The notes beneath the pieces are model-generated. The model was not told where the DNA came from and ran no database searches. It saw only the letters and a program-made list of their open reading frames with translations. A DNA stretch of 64,000 nucleotides from Rhodanobacter sp. 67-28. Lineage in GTDB: Bacteria; Pseudomonadota; Gammaproteobacteria; Xanthomonadales; Rhodanobacteraceae. The stretch is from assembly GCA_001898415.1 (NCBI GenBank), contig MKTU01000020.1, positions 28,253 through 92,252 of the forward strand, read 5' to 3'. The position numbers and the translations under genes were made by a program. Below, piece by piece: positions 1 to 8,599 of this stretch (positions are counted from its first letter, which is position 1; each line of letters begins with the position of its first letter).

Positions 1-2
1 GT

Positions 3-1001
3 AACCAGCAAGCCTTCGGGCGCTTCCTTGGCGCCTGCCTGTGCTGTACGGAGGAGGCAGGACTGGTCGAGGCCATCCATGAGCTGGATCGCCAGGCCAT
101 CAAGGGTCTCGGCCCGGCCGCCGCCAACCTTCTCTACTTCCTGCATCCGACCTTGGCGGTGCCGTTCAACACGGCCATCGTCAACGGCTACAACGCGCTT
201 ACCGGCGCCAAGGTGAAGTTGGGTCGCTGGGAGGCGTACCTTGCGATGCGCCAAGGCATCCTCGCCCTGAACGTCGAATACCGGACACAGCTTTCCAACG
301 ACCTGGGGGCAATCGCAGGCTTCCTGTTCGACATCGGCAGCGGCCGGTACCCATTGCCGTCGGGGGCCAACACACCAGATGCGGTTTCGCAGTGGGAGGC
401 GGATCTGGCCCGCGTCCGCGAGGAAAGCGTCGCCAGCCGCAAGGCATTGGCGGCCGCCCGGGAAGAGGACCTGACCCACACCCAAGTGCAAGGCTGGCTA
501 CGGGACCTTGGAAGAGCTTTGGGCTATGCCGTGTGGATTGCCGCCAATGATCGAGGGCGGGCTCATGCCCAAGGCACGCTCGGCGAGGGTTGCCTGCCGT
601 GCCTTCCTGCCGCACTGGAAGCACACCGCGCAGCCGACGCGATCCGTCTGATCGACGTGCTCTGGCTTGACCCGATCAGTGACCAGGTAGTGGCGGCCTT
701 CGAGGTCGAGCACACCACCAGCATCTACTCCGGCATCGTACGGATGCTCGACCTGGCCTTGGGCGTGCCCGACCACTTCGGCGCCCGCTACTTTTTGGTG
801 GCACCCAAGACACGGGAGAATGATGTACGGGCCCAGTTCGCCCGCCCGGCATTCAGCCGGGTGAGCGAACTCGATTTGCGATTCCTTCCCTACAACGCGC
901 TGGAGGAGCATCGCGAGGCCATGGCACGCTTCGGCTTCGGGATGAAGGCGCTCGACGCCATCGCGCTACCCATGGTCCAGCACGTGGCTGCGTCTGGCTA
1001 G
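3..1001 (+). CDS. Restriction-endonuclease-like protein, 5' end outside window
   Basis: The reading frame is open from the left edge, so 332 residues of a longer protein are visible. A short TTG-initiated version from 153 would cut through the conserved-looking N-terminal block and is not preferred. Residues ~217-223 (IDVLWLD) and ~234-249 (a FEVEHTTSIYSG block) resemble the acidic/charged core of PD-(D/E)XK-type nucleases, and the EVEHTTSIYSG string is one I associate with predicted type II restriction enzymes. The fold assignment is inference; no methyltransferase partner is visible, though it could lie to the left. The next gene starts 44 bp downstream on the same strand. Confidence 0.5.
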   Translation, partial: NQQAFGRFLGACLCCTEEAGLVEAIHELDRQAIKGLGPAAANLLYFLHPTLAVPFNTAIVNGYNALTGAKVKLGRWEAYLAMRQGILALNVEYRTQLSNDLGAIAGFLFDIGSGRYPLPSGANTPDAVSQWEADLARVREESVASRKALAAAREEDLTHTQVQGWLRDLGRALGYAVWIAANDRGRAHAQGTLGEGCLPCLPAALEAHRAADAIRLIDVLWLDPISDQVVAAFEVEHTTSIYSGIVRMLDLALGVPDHFGARYFLVAPKTRENDVRAQFARPAFSRVSELDLRFLPYNALEEHREAMARFGFGMKALDAIALPMVQHVAASG

Positions 1002-1045
1002 ACAGCGTAGCACCGTACTGATGTTGAAAAAAAGGGAGCATTCAG

Positions 1046-2341
1046 GTGACCGATGACCCACTGCCGTGCGACGTCGACTGCACAAGCGCCCATGGTGATG
1101 TACTCAACCGACGATGTGCCTGTTCCGTGGTCGATGTAGGCCGTGTGCGCGACACATTACTGTCTCGCCTGCAAATCCCCCACGCGGTCGATCCCCACAA
1201 GCACGCACATCTTTTCTCGCCTTATGCGTTGTTCGTCGACCGTGCCGCCCTTACGGCCATGGGCGCAGTCGCGGCAGCCCTCTTCAAAGTTGCCAAGAAT
1301 CTCGATTACATCGCGCACGTCCTGCGCTGGGCGCCTCCCATAGGCCGGCATGACCCAAACTCGGCAGGGGGTGTTCTTGGACTGGATTTCCATTTGACAG
1401 TTGCAGGTCCGCGACTGATCGAAATCAACACGAACCCAGGGGGGCTGTTGCTCAACGCGCTGCTACTTGATGACGTCCGGTCCTGTGCGCCGGCTGCCTG
1501 GGCACCCTGGACGAGCAGAACGCTGGCGTGCGAGGCCGCCTTGACGGCTTGGCTGGAGGATGCGCGGCAACAGTGCGGGCGGATGCCAGCGCGCCTGGCT
1601 GTCGTGGACGTCGCGCCGCGCGAGCAGTTCTTGTTTCCTGAATTCGAACTCTATGCACAGGCGTTCCAGGAGCGTGGGGTGGATAGCGTGATCCGGGCCC
1701 CCGACGCTCTGTCATTTAGCCCGAAGGGCCTGCGGGACGCCCACGGGCAAATCGACGCCGTCTACAACCGCCTGACCGACTTTGCGCTAGCGGATCCGGC
1801 GAGTGCGCCATTACAGAATGCCTATCTCAAACGCGCTATCGCGCTGACCCCGCACCCCAGGGCGCATGCCCTGTTCGCGGACAAGCGCAATCTCATAGCG
1901 CTTGGCGACTCCTGGCTGCTGCGGGGGTGGGGGATCGATACAGCGTCGACCGAACGGCTGGTGCAAGTGATTCCGCCGACCGTCGAGGTAGTACCCGGGA
2001 ACCGGGAAGCCCTGTGGAGAAATCGTAACGGGTATTTCTTCAAGCCTGCATCTGGATTTGGTAGTCGCGGGAGCTACCGCGGCGACAAACTGACCCGGCG
2101 GGTCTGGGATAGCATGGCTTTGGCTCCTTACGTGGCACAGGCCATCGTACCGCCGGGTGCGCGCATCGTGCACGGCGACGTTTCGCTTAAAGCCGATGTG
2201 CGCTGTTTTGCGTCAGAGTCGGGTGTGCTTTTGTTCGCGGCCAGACTCTACCAGGGCCAGACCACGAACATGCGCACGCCAAGCGGCGGCTTTGCGGCCG
2301 TGTTGACCTCGCGTGCAGCACGGCCTGATCCACGGGGATAG
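1046..2341 (+). CDS. ATP-grasp-like protein of unknown substrate
   Basis: A 431-residue cytoplasmic protein starting at GTG 1046, chosen because AAAGGGAG sits at 1031-1038. Residues 124-133 (LIEINTNPGG) match the metal/ATP-binding 'EINxNPGG' strand of ATP-grasp enzymes. Residues 331-342 (FFKPASGFGSRG) look like a phosphate-binding glycine loop, and DVRCF near 386 could supply another acidic strand. The order, with the EINxNPG-like element before the KP..GxGS loop, suggests a permuted or unusual ATP-grasp arrangement. Such enzymes ligate a carboxylate to an amine or thiol through an acyl phosphate; the substrate cannot be read from the sequence. The last residues after GGFAAV look non-conserved. 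Confidence 0.5.
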   Translation: MTDDPLPCDVDCTSAHGDVLNRRCACSVVDVGRVRDTLLSRLQIPHAVDPHKHAHLFSPYALFVDRAALTAMGAVAAALFKVAKNLDYIAHVLRWAPPIGRHDPNSAGGVLGLDFHLTVAGPRLIEINTNPGGLLLNALLLDDVRSCAPAAWAPWTSRTLACEAALTAWLEDARQQCGRMPARLAVVDVAPREQFLFPEFELYAQAFQERGVDSVIRAPDALSFSPKGLRDAHGQIDAVYNRLTDFALADPASAPLQNAYLKRAIALTPHPRAHALFADKRNLIALGDSWLLRGWGIDTASTERLVQVIPPTVEVVPGNREALWRNRNGYFFKPASGFGSRGSYRGDKLTRRVWDSMALAPYVAQAIVPPGARIVHGDVSLKADVRCFASESGVLLFAARLYQGQTTNMRTPSGGFAAVLTSRAARPDPRG

Positions 2342-2403
2342 CGGTGCGGAACCGAGCCGGCGGTCGGCGGTCGGCGCCAAGATAGCGTCGATCGAGCAGC
2401 TCG

Positions 2404-2427
2404 TTCTTCTTCTTCTTCTTCTTCTTC
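2404..2427 (+). repeat. (TTC)8 trinucleotide repeat
   Basis: Eight perfect TTC units lie in the 178-bp gap between the ATP-grasp-like gene and the convergent DUF1269 gene. No believable gene covers them; the opposite strand would read poly-Glu in a spurious frame. The length could vary by slippage. Confidence 0.9.
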
Positions 2428-2519
2428 GACCGCCACTTGCACGTGGCGCCGGGCGCGGCCCGGTGGATGGATCGGCACCAGGATGCGCCAAGCGCACGTG
2501 CTCGGGGCGGACGGCGGGT

Positions 2520-3029
2520 TCAAGTGGTCTTCGGCGTAGCGTCGAGCGCGGCCTGCAGACGTTCTTCGATGTCCATCGGTAGCGACGTGCGCAATACACG
2601 GCCGCCGGAGCCTTCGAGCGCTTCAATGACCTTGTCGGTCGTGATCGAGCGCGCGAGTACGAACAGCGCCGAGCAGCACGAGTTAACCTCGTGGCCAAGC
2701 TCTAGGACGAATTCATCGTCAAGGCCGTAGTCGTCGAGGCTGCCTGAAAGCGCGCCGAGTCCGGCACCCGCGGCGCCAGCAATCGTGCCACCGAGCGGGC
2801 CGGCGAAGATCAGTCCGATCAGCATGCCCCAGAAAGCCCCCGTCCACGCGCCGGCAGCCGCGAGGTTGACCGACTGCTGCAGGAACAGCTTGCCCTTGTC
2901 GTTGCGCCGTACGATGACGGCGTCGTCGAGGTCGATCAGGTATTCGCGCTGCAGGTCCTGCAGCGTCGTCAGCACCTGCGCGGCGGCGTCGGGGCGGTGG
3001 TTGTAGATCACGGCGATCAGCGTCTTCAT
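2520..3029 (-). CDS. DUF1269-type membrane protein
   Basis: A 169-residue protein starting MKTLIAVIYNHR, with AAGGAGAC just upstream of the ATG. The N-terminal third is a soluble domain (residues 1-55). Residues ~57-100 are a glycine/alanine-rich hydrophobic hairpin (AGAWTGAFWGMLIGLIFAG followed by many G/A), and the C-terminal third is soluble again. This layout is typical of DUF1269 proteins, whose biochemical role is unknown but which are often linked to stress or low-oxygen loci. It is the last gene of the long minus-strand cluster, 32 bp after the DUF6629-like gene. Confidence 0.75.
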   Translation of the reverse strand: MKTLIAVIYNHRPDAAAQVLTTLQDLQREYLIDLDDAVIVRRNDKGKLFLQQSVNLAAAGAWTGAFWGMLIGLIFAGPLGGTIAGAAGAGLGALSGSLDDYGLDDEFVLELGHEVNSCCSALFVLARSITTDKVIEALEGSGGRVLRTSLPMDIEERLQAALDATPKTT

Positions 3030-3061
3030 GGCAAGTCTCCTTGTGGACCGGGGGATGAGTA

Positions 3062-3709
3062 TCAGGGTGTAACGGGTGCGGCAGCCCGCCGCGAGGCGAG
3101 CGCGATGTAGACCATCACGCTCAACACCGCGGCGAAGAAGCACCAGACCGAGATGAACCAGTGCGCGTACACCGCGTAGGCGAGGCCGGCCGACACCAAC
3201 GCGAGCACGCCGAACCAGCGGATTGCCGGGCGGCTCGACATGCCCAGCCCAAGCGTCGTCGAGGCGAGGTACAGCGTCAGCGATAGGGGCAGGAAGAAGT
3301 GCGGCGAGCGGTACTCCAAGTGGCCACCGATCGGGGCGACCTCGATAGGCGTTGCCACCATGCTCGCGAGCAGGAACAGCGCACTCACGAGCCCACCGAA
3401 ACCAAGCAAGGCGAGCACCTGGCGCCGCCATGGCACGGGCTCCAGCGCACGCACCGTCCAGGGTACGAACGCGGGCCATAGCAGGTGCGAAAAGACCGAA
3501 TAGATCTGCGTCGCCCAGGCACGCAGCGTGGGCGCCTCCCACGTATAACTCATCCAGATGAGGCCTTCGGTCGCCTGCTGCGCGGCGAACAGGAGCGGGA
3601 TCAGCGCGAACAGGCGCTCGCCCCGAGTGCGTGCGGCGCGCAGCGCGAGCACGCCAATGCCGGTGAGCGCGACACTCGCGGTGACGCTGGCGGTGGCGGA
3701 AAAGCACAT
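3062..3709 (-). CDS. DUF6629-like integral membrane protein
   Basis: A 215-residue, strongly hydrophobic protein beginning MCFSATASVTAS. The MCFS start, a GERLFALIPLLFAAQQATEG block near residues 30-50 and about six to seven membrane segments match the DUF6629 family, whose role is unknown. The ATG is preceded by GGAGATCC. It follows the broken cyclopropane synthase gene by 13 bp and precedes the DUF1269 gene by 32 bp, so it is very likely in the same transcript. Confidence 0.65.
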   Translation of the reverse strand: MCFSATASVTASVALTGIGVLALRAARTRGERLFALIPLLFAAQQATEGLIWMSYTWEAPTLRAWATQIYSVFSHLLWPAFVPWTVRALEPVPWRRQVLALLGFGGLVSALFLLASMVATPIEVAPIGGHLEYRSPHFFLPLSLTLYLASTTLGLGMSSRPAIRWFGVLALVSAGLAYAVYAHWFISVWCFFAAVLSVMVYIALASRRAAAPVTP

Positions 3710-3722
3710 GGAGGATCTCCGG

Positions 3723-4922
3723 TCAGCGGGGTGCGGCGTAGCCGCCCGGCACGCCGTCGCGGGAAAGGACGACCTGCCAGAGCTGCGCATGGCGGCTGCG
3801 GAACGCGGCCATGCTGGCGTGCAGGTAGTAGCGCCACATACGGCGGAAGCGTTCGTCATAGCGTGCGGGTAGCCGGTCCCACGCCTGCTCGATGTTCTCC
3901 TGCCAGGCCTGCAGCGTGCGGTCGTAGTCGGCGCCGAGGTTGTGCCAGTCCTCGAGCACGAACAGGCCCTCACTGGCGCCGGTGATCTGCGCCGCCGACG
4001 GCAGCATCGAATTGGGAAAGATGTAGCGCTCGATCCACGGATCGGTGCGGTCGGTCGAGCGGTTTGTACCGATCGTGTGCAGCAGCGTGAGGCCATTGGG
4101 CCGCAGGCAGCGATGCACGGTCTTGAAGTAGGCGCGGTAGTTGCGCACGCCGACGTGCTCGAACATCCCGACGGAAAACACCCGGTCGAACTCGCCACGC
4201 GCCTCGCGGTAGTCCTGCACACGGATGTCCACTGGAAACCCGGCGCAGCGCTCGCGCGCGAAGACCGCCTGCTCCTTGGAGACGGTCAGGCCCACGCCGC
4301 TCACGCCGTAGTGCTCGGCGAAGTGGCGCAGGGCCTCGCCCCAGCCGCAGCCGATGTCGAGCACACGCATGCCCGGCGCGAGTTGCAGCTTGCGCGCGAT
4401 CAGGTCGAGCTTGGCGACCTGCGCGGTGTCTAGTTCGTTCGCCTCGGGCCAGTAGGCGCAGCTGTAGACCAGGCGCGCGCCGAGCATGGCGCGGTAGAGA
4501 TCGTTGCCCAGGTCGTAGTGGCGCTCCCCGACCTCGAATGCGCGCCGACCGCTCTGGCGGTTGAACAGCCGCGCGCGCAAGGCATCCCAGCGGTCGGCCC
4601 AGCCGATGACGGCCTCCTCCAGCCCCGCGCGCAGCAGGCGCGTAAGCATCTCGTCCAGCGCCTCGCAGTCCCAGGCGCCTTCCATTTAGGTCTCGCCGAG
4701 CGCGAGTGCGCCCTGCCGCAAGAGACGGGGATGAATACCTGGATCGTGCACGCGCATGTCCCAAGGGCGCGGACCGTCGATGCGGACGTCGGCACGTAGA
4801 AGGACAGCAGCGACGGCAGCCTGGCCGGGAACCGGGCTGCGCGTCGGTGGGGCGGTATGGGGGGCGTCACCGGAGGGCGCGGCGCGGTGGGCGGCAGGGA
4901 GAGTGGTCTGGGACATGGTCAT
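3723..4922 (-). pseudogene. cfa: Cyclopropane fatty acid synthase, interrupted by an in-frame TAA
   Basis: Cfa methylates unsaturated phospholipid acyl chains using S-adenosylmethionine. Codons 1-78 (4922-4689) encode an N-terminal domain ending GALALGET. The next codon is TAA (4686-4688), then the same frame continues MEGAWDCEALDEML through 320 residues to 3723. Related enzymes read GESYMDGWWDC here, so the stop sits at the position of the conserved tyrosine: one base change (TAC or TAT to TAA). The rest looks intact: SAM motif VLDIGCGWG, YSCAYW, MFEHVG, LLHTIGT and GADYD. The E. coli Cys354 position is Ser (HASMAAF), a change reported as tolerable in the family. Internal initiation at ATG 4685 could still make a protein lacking its N-terminal domain. 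Upstream ATG 4922 overlaps the MFS stop. Confidence 0.75.
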
Positions 4923-6106
4923 CGTGCGTGGGTCGGGATGGGAAGGGGAAGACCAGCTGGCGAGCGCCGTCGCGCCAGCGCGAGAAGGGCGGCGGCGAGC
5001 AGGGCCACGAGAAGGGCCCCCAGGGCAGTATTCCCAGCGATGGTCGCGGCGAAGGCAACGCCACCTGCAAGACTGCCGAGCGTCTGTCCTGCGGTTGTGA
5101 CCGAAGCGCGCCAGCCAAGGCTCGTGGCTTGGGCGTCACCCGCTGCGCGGGAGATCCAGTAAGTGAGTGCCGGCTGCAACACGCCGGCGCCAGCCGCCAC
5201 CAGGACCACCCCGCCCGCACTCGGCCACGTTCCTCCAAGCCAAGCGAGCAATGCGAGGCCGGCGGCGGTGGCAACGAAGGCAGGCCCGACCCAGCCGAAT
5301 GCACGCAGCGGATCGTGGTGCGGACGGAACACGATCGATTGGCTGAGAAGCATCACAACCCCGCAGCCGGTGAACATGAAGCCGACCTCGCGGGCGGACA
5401 AGCCCTCCACCAGGCGCGCCCGCGTCGCGAGCCCTACCTCGTAGACGCTCATTGCCGCGGCCGCCAGTGCGGCCAGCGCGAGCAACACTGCGACGTCGCG
5501 ATGGCGCGGGCGCGCACTCAAGCCCGGCAAGACAATGGCTGTCGACGAGATCCCCGGCAGCTGTGCTGCGGCCGCCAGCACGAGTACCGCGACAGCGATT
5601 AGGACCGGCGCGGTCAGGTCTCCGTCGGTCGCTATCGCGCCACCCACGCCGGGACCGAACAGTCCGCCCACGAGCGCGGCGCGGCTCAGATTGGCCAGCC
5701 GCTGTGAACGGTCGCCTTCACTCGTGGCCGCATGCGAAGCCGCGGTCTGCAGTGCCGGTAGCGCGGCACTTGCGAAGACGCCCTGCAGGCCGCGCGCGAA
5801 CAGCAGCATCGTTGTTCCGGAAGGCCACAGGAGCATGGTCATCGCGACGGCCTGGCCAAGCAGACTGAGTCGCACGAGCTGGTGTGCCGGGAGACGGCGG
5901 CAGGCCCTTCCCCACATCGGCGCGGTTACGACCATGGCGGCGCTGTAGACCGCCATCAGCTCGGCCGTCATGCGTGCCGGCGACTGCGCCGTGGCCACAA
6001 CTGTGGGCAGGACCGGCAGCACCACAGCGTAGGCGAGCGCGACCGCTGCGCTGGCTGCCAAGGCTGGCAACGTGTTCACGATGCCGCCGGGTGCGCGCAC
6101 GGTCAT
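4919..6106 (-). CDS. MFS-family transporter
   Basis: A 395-residue membrane protein of about twelve hydrophobic segments, starting MTVRAPGG. The start at 6106 is chosen because its ATG overlaps the stop of the preceding hydrolase gene (ATGA). Its stop in turn overlaps the ATG of the cfa remnant. A loop after the second segment carries APMWGRACRRLP, a divergent form of the MFS motif A between segments 2 and 3. The substrate cannot be inferred. Position in the chain suggests export of a metabolite linked to the fermentation-type genes upstream, but that is a guess. Confidence 0.8.
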   Translation of the reverse strand: MTVRAPGGIVNTLPALAASAAVALAYAVVLPVLPTVVATAQSPARMTAELMAVYSAAMVVTAPMWGRACRRLPAHQLVRLSLLGQAVAMTMLLWPSGTTMLLFARGLQGVFASAALPALQTAASHAATSEGDRSQRLANLSRAALVGGLFGPGVGGAIATDGDLTAPVLIAVAVLVLAAAAQLPGISSTAIVLPGLSARPRHRDVAVLLALAALAAAAMSVYEVGLATRARLVEGLSAREVGFMFTGCGVVMLLSQSIVFRPHHDPLRAFGWVGPAFVATAAGLALLAWLGGTWPSAGGVVLVAAGAGVLQPALTYWISRAAGDAQATSLGWRASVTTAGQTLGSLAGGVAFAATIAGNTALGALLVALLAAALLALARRRSPAGLPLPIPTHAR

Positions 6107-6963
6107 GGCGCGATCGCCCCGGCGCGAACGCTGCGGGGCCATACCGCTTCGCAGAGCACGTTGACTTCCGTATGGCAGGCTCCCGGAGCGCGCAGCCAGG
6201 GATGATGGTCGGCGTCCAGCATTACATGGCGCCACTGCGGGAACCGCGCCGCGAGCTCGGTTACCCGCGCCGGCGGTGCCGTCAGGTCGCGTGTGCCGTG
6301 TACACACGTCACAGGCAGGCCGGGTGGTAGGGCCGCCGCCTCGACGCGCACGTCATGCCGGTAGAGCACCTCCCACAGCGAGGTGGTAGACGAAGCCATA
6401 TTGTGGAGCACAAGGTCGCGTGCGACCTCCGGCGGGACGTCGCGCACCAGATGCGGCAGCCAGTGGCCCGCCACTCGGCGGGTGACTAGGCACGCGAGTG
6501 CAGTCGCCAGCATGTTCGTGTAGACCCAGCCGCCGCGCTGGCTGGCGAACCATTCGACTGCACCGGCGCGTGAGCCGTAGTCGGGCAGGCCGAGCAGGCA
6601 CAGTGCCTGGACCCGGTCGGGGTGGCGGGCGGCCAAGGCGACCGCCAGTGCCGCGCCGAGCGAATGGCCGACGAGGACGCGGGGCACACCTGGTTGGAGG
6701 GTGCGCGCGAGCGCGTCGACGTGCCGCTCGACCGTATAGCGGCACCAGGGCCGGGGCGAGTGCCCGAAACCGTAGAGATCGACCAGTTCCGTCTGCGCAT
6801 GCCGGAACACCGGCGCCACCGGCGTCGAGGTCCAGTAGCGCGTGGTGCCACCGAGGCCCGGCAGGAAGGTCACCCGCAGTGGTCCCCGGCCGAGAGACTC
6901 CATATGCAGACGTTGGGGGCGCTGCGGATGTGCGGGGTCGGCGAAGCCTGGCAGCAGGGTCAT
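6103..6963 (-). CDS. Alpha/beta-fold hydrolase
   Basis: A 286-residue protein with the full alpha/beta hydrolase signature. An oxyanion region (FLPGLGGTTRYW) is followed by the nucleophile elbow VGHSLGAAL (Ser near 130), the acid in HGTRDLTAP and the histidine in DADHHPWL near the C-terminus. No signal peptide is seen, so it should act in the cytoplasm on an ester, lactone or similar bond; the substrate is unknown. Both ends are joined to neighbours by 4-bp overlaps (with the secreted protein at 6960-6963 and the MFS gene at 6103-6106), which points to translational coupling. Confidence 0.85.
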   Translation of the reverse strand: MTLLPGFADPAHPQRPQRLHMESLGRGPLRVTFLPGLGGTTRYWTSTPVAPVFRHAQTELVDLYGFGHSPRPWCRYTVERHVDALARTLQPGVPRVLVGHSLGAALAVALAARHPDRVQALCLLGLPDYGSRAGAVEWFASQRGGWVYTNMLATALACLVTRRVAGHWLPHLVRDVPPEVARDLVLHNMASSTTSLWEVLYRHDVRVEAAALPPGLPVTCVHGTRDLTAPPARVTELAARFPQWRHVMLDADHHPWLRAPGACHTEVNVLCEAVWPRSVRAGAIAP

Positions 6964-7442
6964 GGATCGTGCGCCAGCGTATAGGCAAAGCGGGCGACGA
7001 TCGACTTGGGTTCGCCAGGCACGCGCAAGACGGTGGTGAAGACATAGCGCCCCGGGCCCGGGAGCACGAACACGGCGCCGTAGCTCATCACACCGTTGAT
7101 CGGCATCGGCGCCAGCGTACGGCTCACGGTCCGCCCGGCGATCGGCACGCTCGCGGTGACCTGTGCATCGGCCACGCGCGCGCCATCGCGCCGACGCTCG
7201 GCAGCGACCAGCAGGTGGTGCTCGCGCGCATAGTCCCCGCGCGGCAGCCCGTGGGCGTCCCGCGGCCCTTCGCTGTGGCCGCCAACCGCCGGCGCGGCGA
7301 TCGCGACCGGCACCATGCCGAAGTAAAGTGTGTAGGCACCGACCTGCTGGACGGAGCCGCCGACGGGCACCGTTGCGGCGTGGGCAGGATCTGCAAGCAC
7401 CGACAGCAGTGCGGTCAGCAGCAAGGCAAGGACACGCTTCAT
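6960..7442 (-). CDS. Small secreted protein, YtkA/FixH-like beta-sandwich candidate
   Basis: A 160-residue protein with a clear signal peptide (MKRVLALLLTALLSVLADPAHA, cleavage after AHA). The mature part contains blocks such as HHLLVAAE, GARVADAQVTASV, LAPMPINGVMSYGAVF and GPGRYVF. These resemble the Ig-like fold of YtkA/FixH-type or copper-chaperone-like periplasmic proteins. No binding residues can be assigned with certainty, though His and Met are frequent. It lies between acetate kinase and the hydrolase with 4-bp overlaps on both sides. Confidence 0.6.
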   Translation of the reverse strand: MKRVLALLLTALLSVLADPAHAATVPVGGSVQQVGAYTLYFGMVPVAIAAPAVGGHSEGPRDAHGLPRGDYAREHHLLVAAERRRDGARVADAQVTASVPIAGRTVSRTLAPMPINGVMSYGAVFVLPGPGRYVFTTVLRVPGEPKSIVARFAYTLAHDP

Positions 7443-8599
7443 GGTGCAACCTCCGTGGTGTCATCTGGCAGGGGGGACGGGCCGTATGCAGGCACGGGGA
7501 ACGCCCATGCGCGCGTCGACTCGGCCAGTTCAAGCTCTTCATCCACATCCACGCGCCAGGCGCCCGGGCCCCGGCCAGCATCGAGGCGTGCCGCGCCCGT
7601 GCGATTGCGCTCCGGATCGAGCACGAGACCGAGCGGCAGCAGCCGGGCGGCGATGCGATCGCGCAACCGGGGTGCCCGGCTGCCGCTGCCGCCGCAGAAC
7701 ACGACGTGATCCATGCCGCCAATCGCGATCGCCATCGCCGCAATGGCCTGTGCGATGCGCACGGTGAACTGCTCCAGGGCGAGTACGGCGTCTGGCCGCG
7801 TGTCGTCGAGCAGCCGGCGCATGTCGCCGTACCCGGCGATGCCCGCGAGGCCGGCCTCGTGCAGCAGGCGCTGTTCCAGCAGCGCGGCATCGGCGCCGCC
7901 GCGCAGCAGGTGGAAGATGACGCCCGGATCGAGGTCGCCGCTGCGCGTGGGCATCGGCACGCCGCCTAGGGGGGTCATGCCCATCGTGGTGTCGATGCTG
8001 CGCCCATCTTCGATCGCGGCCACACTGCAGCCGCCGCCGAGGTGGGCAATGACCACACGGCCGCGCGAGGCGCCGGGCGCGAGCGCTTCGAGCCGACGCA
8101 GCGCTGAAGCAAACGCAAGGCCGTGGAAGCCATGGCGCCGGACGCCGGCGGCGTCCAGGTCGGCGGGCAGCGGCAGGCGCCGGCTCCATTGTGCGAGGTG
8201 GGCGTGGAATGCGGTATCGAAATCCGCACCGTGCCGCGCCTGCGGCCAGCACAGGCGCGCCGCGCGCGCCAGCGCCAACCCCCCGGGTTGGTGCAGGGGC
8301 GCGAGAGCTGCGAGTGCATCGAGGACTTCGAAGGTGGGCTCGTCGAGCGCCCGTCCGGCCTCGAACGGGCCCCCATGCACGATGCGGTGCACGACGACGT
8401 CCGGCGTTCGCGCATGCGTCGGCAGTGCGTCGAGGGCAGCCTCGAGGTCGCGACCCGCGTCGCCCGTGGCGGCCAGTTCGATCCGCGCGTCTTCGCCAAA
8501 TGCGGCGTCGGCAGCGGGCGCCTGCGCGTCGAACGCGAACGAGGCGGCCTTGAGCGTGACCGAGCCGAGATTGAAGGCAAGAAGGCGGCCCGTGTTCAC
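7439..8599 (-). CDS. ackA: Acetate kinase family protein
   Basis: A 386-residue enzyme that would make ATP and acetate from acetyl phosphate and ADP (or the reverse). Start is GTG 8599, which overlaps the UbiB-family stop (GTGA). Family motifs are present in divergent form: NLGSVTLK near the N-terminus (usual NAGSSSLK), RIVHGG, DTAFHAHL, RRHGFHGLA, HLGGGCSVAAI, and the signature block MGMTPLGGVPMPTRSGDLDPG. It shares the transcript with phosphoketolase, the classic supplier of acetyl phosphate. A propionate kinase role is possible, but the partner gene argues for acetyl phosphate. Confidence 0.85.
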   Translation of the reverse strand: MNTGRLLAFNLGSVTLKAASFAFDAQAPAADAAFGEDARIELAATGDAGRDLEAALDALPTHARTPDVVVHRIVHGGPFEAGRALDEPTFEVLDALAALAPLHQPGGLALARAARLCWPQARHGADFDTAFHAHLAQWSRRLPLPADLDAAGVRRHGFHGLAFASALRRLEALAPGASRGRVVIAHLGGGCSVAAIEDGRSIDTTMGMTPLGGVPMPTRSGDLDPGVIFHLLRGGADAALLEQRLLHEAGLAGIAGYGDMRRLLDDTRPDAVLALEQFTVRIAQAIAAMAIAIGGMDHVVFCGGSGSRAPRLRDRIAARLLPLGLVLDPERNRTGAARLDAGRGPGAWRVDVDEELELAESTRAWAFPVPAYGPSPLPDDTTEVAP

